Source of the DNA: Gemmatimonadaceae bacterium
GTDB lineage: Bacteria > Gemmatimonadota > Gemmatimonadetes > Gemmatimonadales > Gemmatimonadaceae
NCBI GenBank assembly: GCA_019637355.1
Contig: JAHBVT010000001.1
Coordinates: 3,007,192 to 3,071,191, forward strand
DNA length: 64,000 bases
Reading direction: 5' to 3'
The notes beneath the pieces were generated by a model, which saw nothing but the letters and a program-made list of their open reading frames with translations, had not been told where the DNA came from and ran no database searches. Positions within the stretch are counted from its first letter, which is position 1. Each line of letters begins with the position of its first letter. The translations under genes were made by a program, and so were the position numbers. Positions 62,156-64,000 of this stretch are shown in pieces.

Positions 62156-62192
62156 GTAATATTACTTGTTGGTTATACGACGATTGACAATC
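62156..62192 (+). promoter_or_regulatory. Two small palindromes upstream of the OsmC gene
   Basis: GTAATATTAC (62156-62165) and GATTGACAATC (62182-62192) lie 43 and 16 bases before the OsmC ATG in an unusually A+T-rich stretch containing TTGTTGGTTATAC. This may be promoter plus operator; no regulator can be named. Confidence 0.4.
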
Positions 62193-62208
62193 CCAGCCGG
62201 AGCACGCG

Positions 62209-62679
62209 ATGGGCACGTACCACGCCACGATCAAGTGGAACCGCGGCAACGACGAGTTCCTCCGCCAGAAGTACTCGCGCGGCCACACCTGGCACTTCGA
62301 CGAAGGCATCACCGTGCCGGCGTCGGCCTCGCCGCTGGTCCTGCGCGCGCCGCTTTCGGTGGCCGCTGCGGTGGACCCCGAGGAGGCCCTCGTCGCCTCA
62401 CTCAGCAGTTGCCATATGCTTTTTGCGCTCTCGCACCTCTCCAAGCACGGCGCGGTCGTCGAGTCGTACGAAGACGCGGCCGAGGGCGTGATGGAGAAGC
62501 GACCCGACGGCAAGACGGCATTGGTGCGCGTCACGCTCAAGCCGGTGATCACCGTCAGCGCCAACGCGCCGGACGCCGAGACCTTCGCCAAGCTGCATCA
62601 CGACGCGCACGAGGAGTGCTACATCGCCAACTCGGTGAACTTCCCGGTGCTCGTGGAGCCGCAGCTGGTCGTCCGCTGA
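62209..62679 (+). CDS. OsmC/Ohr family peroxiredoxin-like protein
   Basis: A 156-residue OsmC-family protein. The two reactive cysteines are C68 (LSSCHMLFALS) and C137 (HEECYIANSV), with an acidic E59/E60 region typical of the fold. Members reduce organic hydroperoxides using lipoyl or other thiols in the cytoplasm. Its sequence is closer to OsmC-like Ohr relatives than to YhfA. A terminator follows. Confidence 0.92.
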   Translation: MGTYHATIKWNRGNDEFLRQKYSRGHTWHFDEGITVPASASPLVLRAPLSVAAAVDPEEALVASLSSCHMLFALSHLSKHGAVVESYEDAAEGVMEKRPDGKTALVRVTLKPVITVSANAPDAETFAKLHHDAHEECYIANSVNFPVLVEPQLVVR

Positions 62680-62686
62680 GTGCGCG

Positions 62687-62713
62687 GCGGGCGCGCCGCT
62701 GCGGCGCGCCCGC
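62687..62713. terminator. Bidirectional GC hairpin terminator
   Basis: An 11-bp perfect inverted repeat (62687-62697 and 62703-62713) with loop GCTGC lies between the convergent OsmC and bestrophin genes; its right arm ends at the bestrophin stop. Confidence 0.7.
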
Positions 62714-63532
62714 TCAGTCCGCCACGAGGATGCCGCGCACGTCGCGCGCGATCACCTGGCCGAGCTCGTCCAGCGGCAGGTCGTTCTTGTCCGTGCCGAA
62801 GGGCTCCTCGATCTCGCCCGCCAGCAGCTCGAGCCCCATCGTCGCGAAGAACGTGAACATACAGGCGATCACCGTGCCGTAGCCGAACTCGAGCACCAGC
62901 CCGAACGGCATAACGAACGCGTACAGCAGCACGAACTGCTTCACGTAGCTCGAATACGAGAACGGGATCGGCGTGTTGCGGATGCGTTCGCAGGAGCCGG
63001 CGATGTCGTCGAACTGCTGCAGCAGCGGCGTGAGGCGCAGCAGCGCGTCCGGACCAAGCGCCCCGCCCTCGGCGTCCTGCCGGACCTCGGCGTGGAGCTC
63101 GCTCAGCAGGCGGTTCGGCAGGTGCGGGCCCTGGCTACCCACGGGCCGGCGCAGGTGCGTCGCCAGGGTCGGCGGGAAGTCGGCGAGCAGCGTCGCGTAG
63201 CGCGCCCGGCGCTCCAGCGGCGCGGCGGCGAGATGCCGAGACAGCCCGCGCGAGACGTTCACGAGCTGGCCCCAGAGGCGTCGCCCCTCCCACCAGCGTT
63301 CGTAGGCCGTGTTGGTGCGGAACACCAACAAGAGGCCGAGGATGATGCCGAGGATGGAGAGGAACGAGGGCCCCAGCGGGACCGCCACGCGGAACAGGTC
63401 GGTCTCCACCCAGACCACCAAGGCGGCCCAGGCACCGGCGCCGAGCACGTCGAAGAACAGCGTCCGGAAGACCGGGCTCCGCGGGAAATCCAGCAGCACG
63501 CGGACCCACTGCTTGGGGTCGTAGGCGATCAT
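62714..63532 (-). CDS. Bestrophin family (UPF0187/YneE) anion channel protein
   Basis: A 272-residue membrane protein. Family motifs are FRTNTAYERWWEGRRLWG near the first helices, RIRNTPIPFSYSSY, and EIEEPFGTDKNDLPLDEL near the C-terminus. Bacterial bestrophins are pentameric channels. ATG 63532 was chosen because the family begins just before the first conserved tryptophan/phenylalanine region; longer frames enter the divergent promoter. Confidence 0.93.
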   Translation of the reverse strand: MIAYDPKQWVRVLLDFPRSPVFRTLFFDVLGAGAWAALVVWVETDLFRVAVPLGPSFLSILGIILGLLLVFRTNTAYERWWEGRRLWGQLVNVSRGLSRHLAAAPLERRARYATLLADFPPTLATHLRRPVGSQGPHLPNRLLSELHAEVRQDAEGGALGPDALLRLTPLLQQFDDIAGSCERIRNTPIPFSYSSYVKQFVLLYAFVMPFGLVLEFGYGTVIACMFTFFATMGLELLAGEIEEPFGTDKNDLPLDELGQVIARDVRGILVAD

Positions 63533-63569
63533 ACCGATATTATACCGAGTCCCCGAACCCCCATCGCCT

Positions 63570-64000
63570 ATGCGCTCCGCCATCCTCGCCCTGCTCCTGA
63601 CCGCCTCGGCCACCGCCGCCGCCGCCCAGCAGCGGCCCGTGCCGATGGACAGCGCCCGCGCCCGCCAGCTCTACGTGAGCAACCGGCCGGAAGACCATCC
63701 GGTGGCCAACTACGCGCAGCACATCGCCGCCAAGGCGCGCACCGACAGCATCTTCGCCGCGCGCTCGGCCGGCGTGATGCGCTACGAGAAGATCACGTAC
63801 CGCTCGCAGGTGGACGGGCTCGAGATTCCGGCCTACGTGTTCTCGCCGCTGACCACGCGCCCGCGCGGACACGCGGCGATGGTCTGGGTGCACGGCGGCG
63901 TGCACGGCAACTGGGACCAGAACTACCTGCCGTTCATCATCGAGGCGGTGCAGCGCGGATATGTGATCCTCGCGCCGGAGTACCGCGGTTCCACCGGCTA
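63570..64000 (+). CDS. Exported alpha/beta hydrolase, prolyl-oligopeptidase-like (cut by window edge)
   Basis: The frame begins at ATG 63570 with a signal peptide (ILALLLTASATAAAAQ) and stays open to the end of the window, 143 codons. The visible part has IPAYVFSPLT, MVWVHGGVHGNWDQNY (oxyanion-region HGG) and VILAPEYRGSTG, the usual lead-in of S9/dienelactone-hydrolase-type alpha/beta hydrolases. The nucleophile, Asp and His lie beyond the edge. Confidence 0.8.
   Translation, partial: MRSAILALLLTASATAAAAQQRPVPMDSARARQLYVSNRPEDHPVANYAQHIAAKARTDSIFAARSAGVMRYEKITYRSQVDGLEIPAYVFSPLTTRPRGHAAMVWVHGGVHGNWDQNYLPFIIEAVQRGYVILAPEYRGSTG

Overview
The window is about two-thirds G+C and densely coded on both strands, with no gene-free stretch over 300 bases. 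Gene content suggests a Gemmatimonadota bacterium or a close relative: many exported amidohydrolases and peptidases, a BNR/VPS10-type giant protein, carboxypeptidase-regulatory/TonB-plug proteins, lipoproteins, DUF5683 and DUF2490 proteins, and a Gram-negative outer membrane. This placement is inferred from content; no rRNA gene is present.

Layout. 1-4.1 kb: truncated M28 peptidase, tRNA-Phe, a VKOR homologue, an exported amidohydrolase and a VOC protein. 4.1-10.6 kb (minus strand): a four-gene overlapping operon of Tat-signal TldD, TldE, a zinc metallopeptidase and an ATP-grasp ligase, followed by an outer-membrane protein. 10.7-18 kb: a two-component cassette (propeller histidine kinase, NarL-type regulator, receiver-only regulator) facing a large Ig-repeat lipoprotein, with two similar GGGGG/CCCCC palindromes in front of its genes. 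18-23 kb: YeiH-type transporter, transketolase, GMC oxidoreductase. 23-27.4 kb: a three-gene cyclic-di-GMP operon whose first two proteins share an N-terminal domain. 27.4-31.1 kb: VIT/VWA protein, ECF sigma factor and probable anti-sigma factor. 31-41.4 kb: SCP2 protein, propeller lipoprotein, VPS10-like protein, GNAT, a DUF5683 protein with two tandem paralogous lipoproteins, creatininase-family protein, and a plug-only TonB-like protein. 41.4-47.4 kb: DMT permease, plant-type FabI, Sua5/TsaC, and an overlapping GNAT / N-acylamino-acid racemase / M20 set that fits the known irreversible D- to L-amino-acid conversion pathway. 47.4-64 kb: PAP2 phosphatase, 2H phosphoesterase, CcdA-TlpA pair, desuccinylase-like lipoprotein, EttA, two exported proteins of unknown function, MBL hydrolase, DUF2490 barrel, SGNH hydrolase, glutathione peroxidase, propeller-amidohydrolase fusion, TlpA, OsmC, bestrophin and a truncated S9-type hydrolase.

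The two strongest signals outside gene content are these. The tetranucleotide CATG is almost absent (six found by eye, against roughly 190-200 expected from base composition), and four of the six lie in the kinase/lipoprotein cassette. The heptad GACGGA(A/G) recurs in intergenic arrays at gene edges, once forming a large terminator-like hairpin. All coordinates, counts and domain calls come from reading the sequence; no database search was run.
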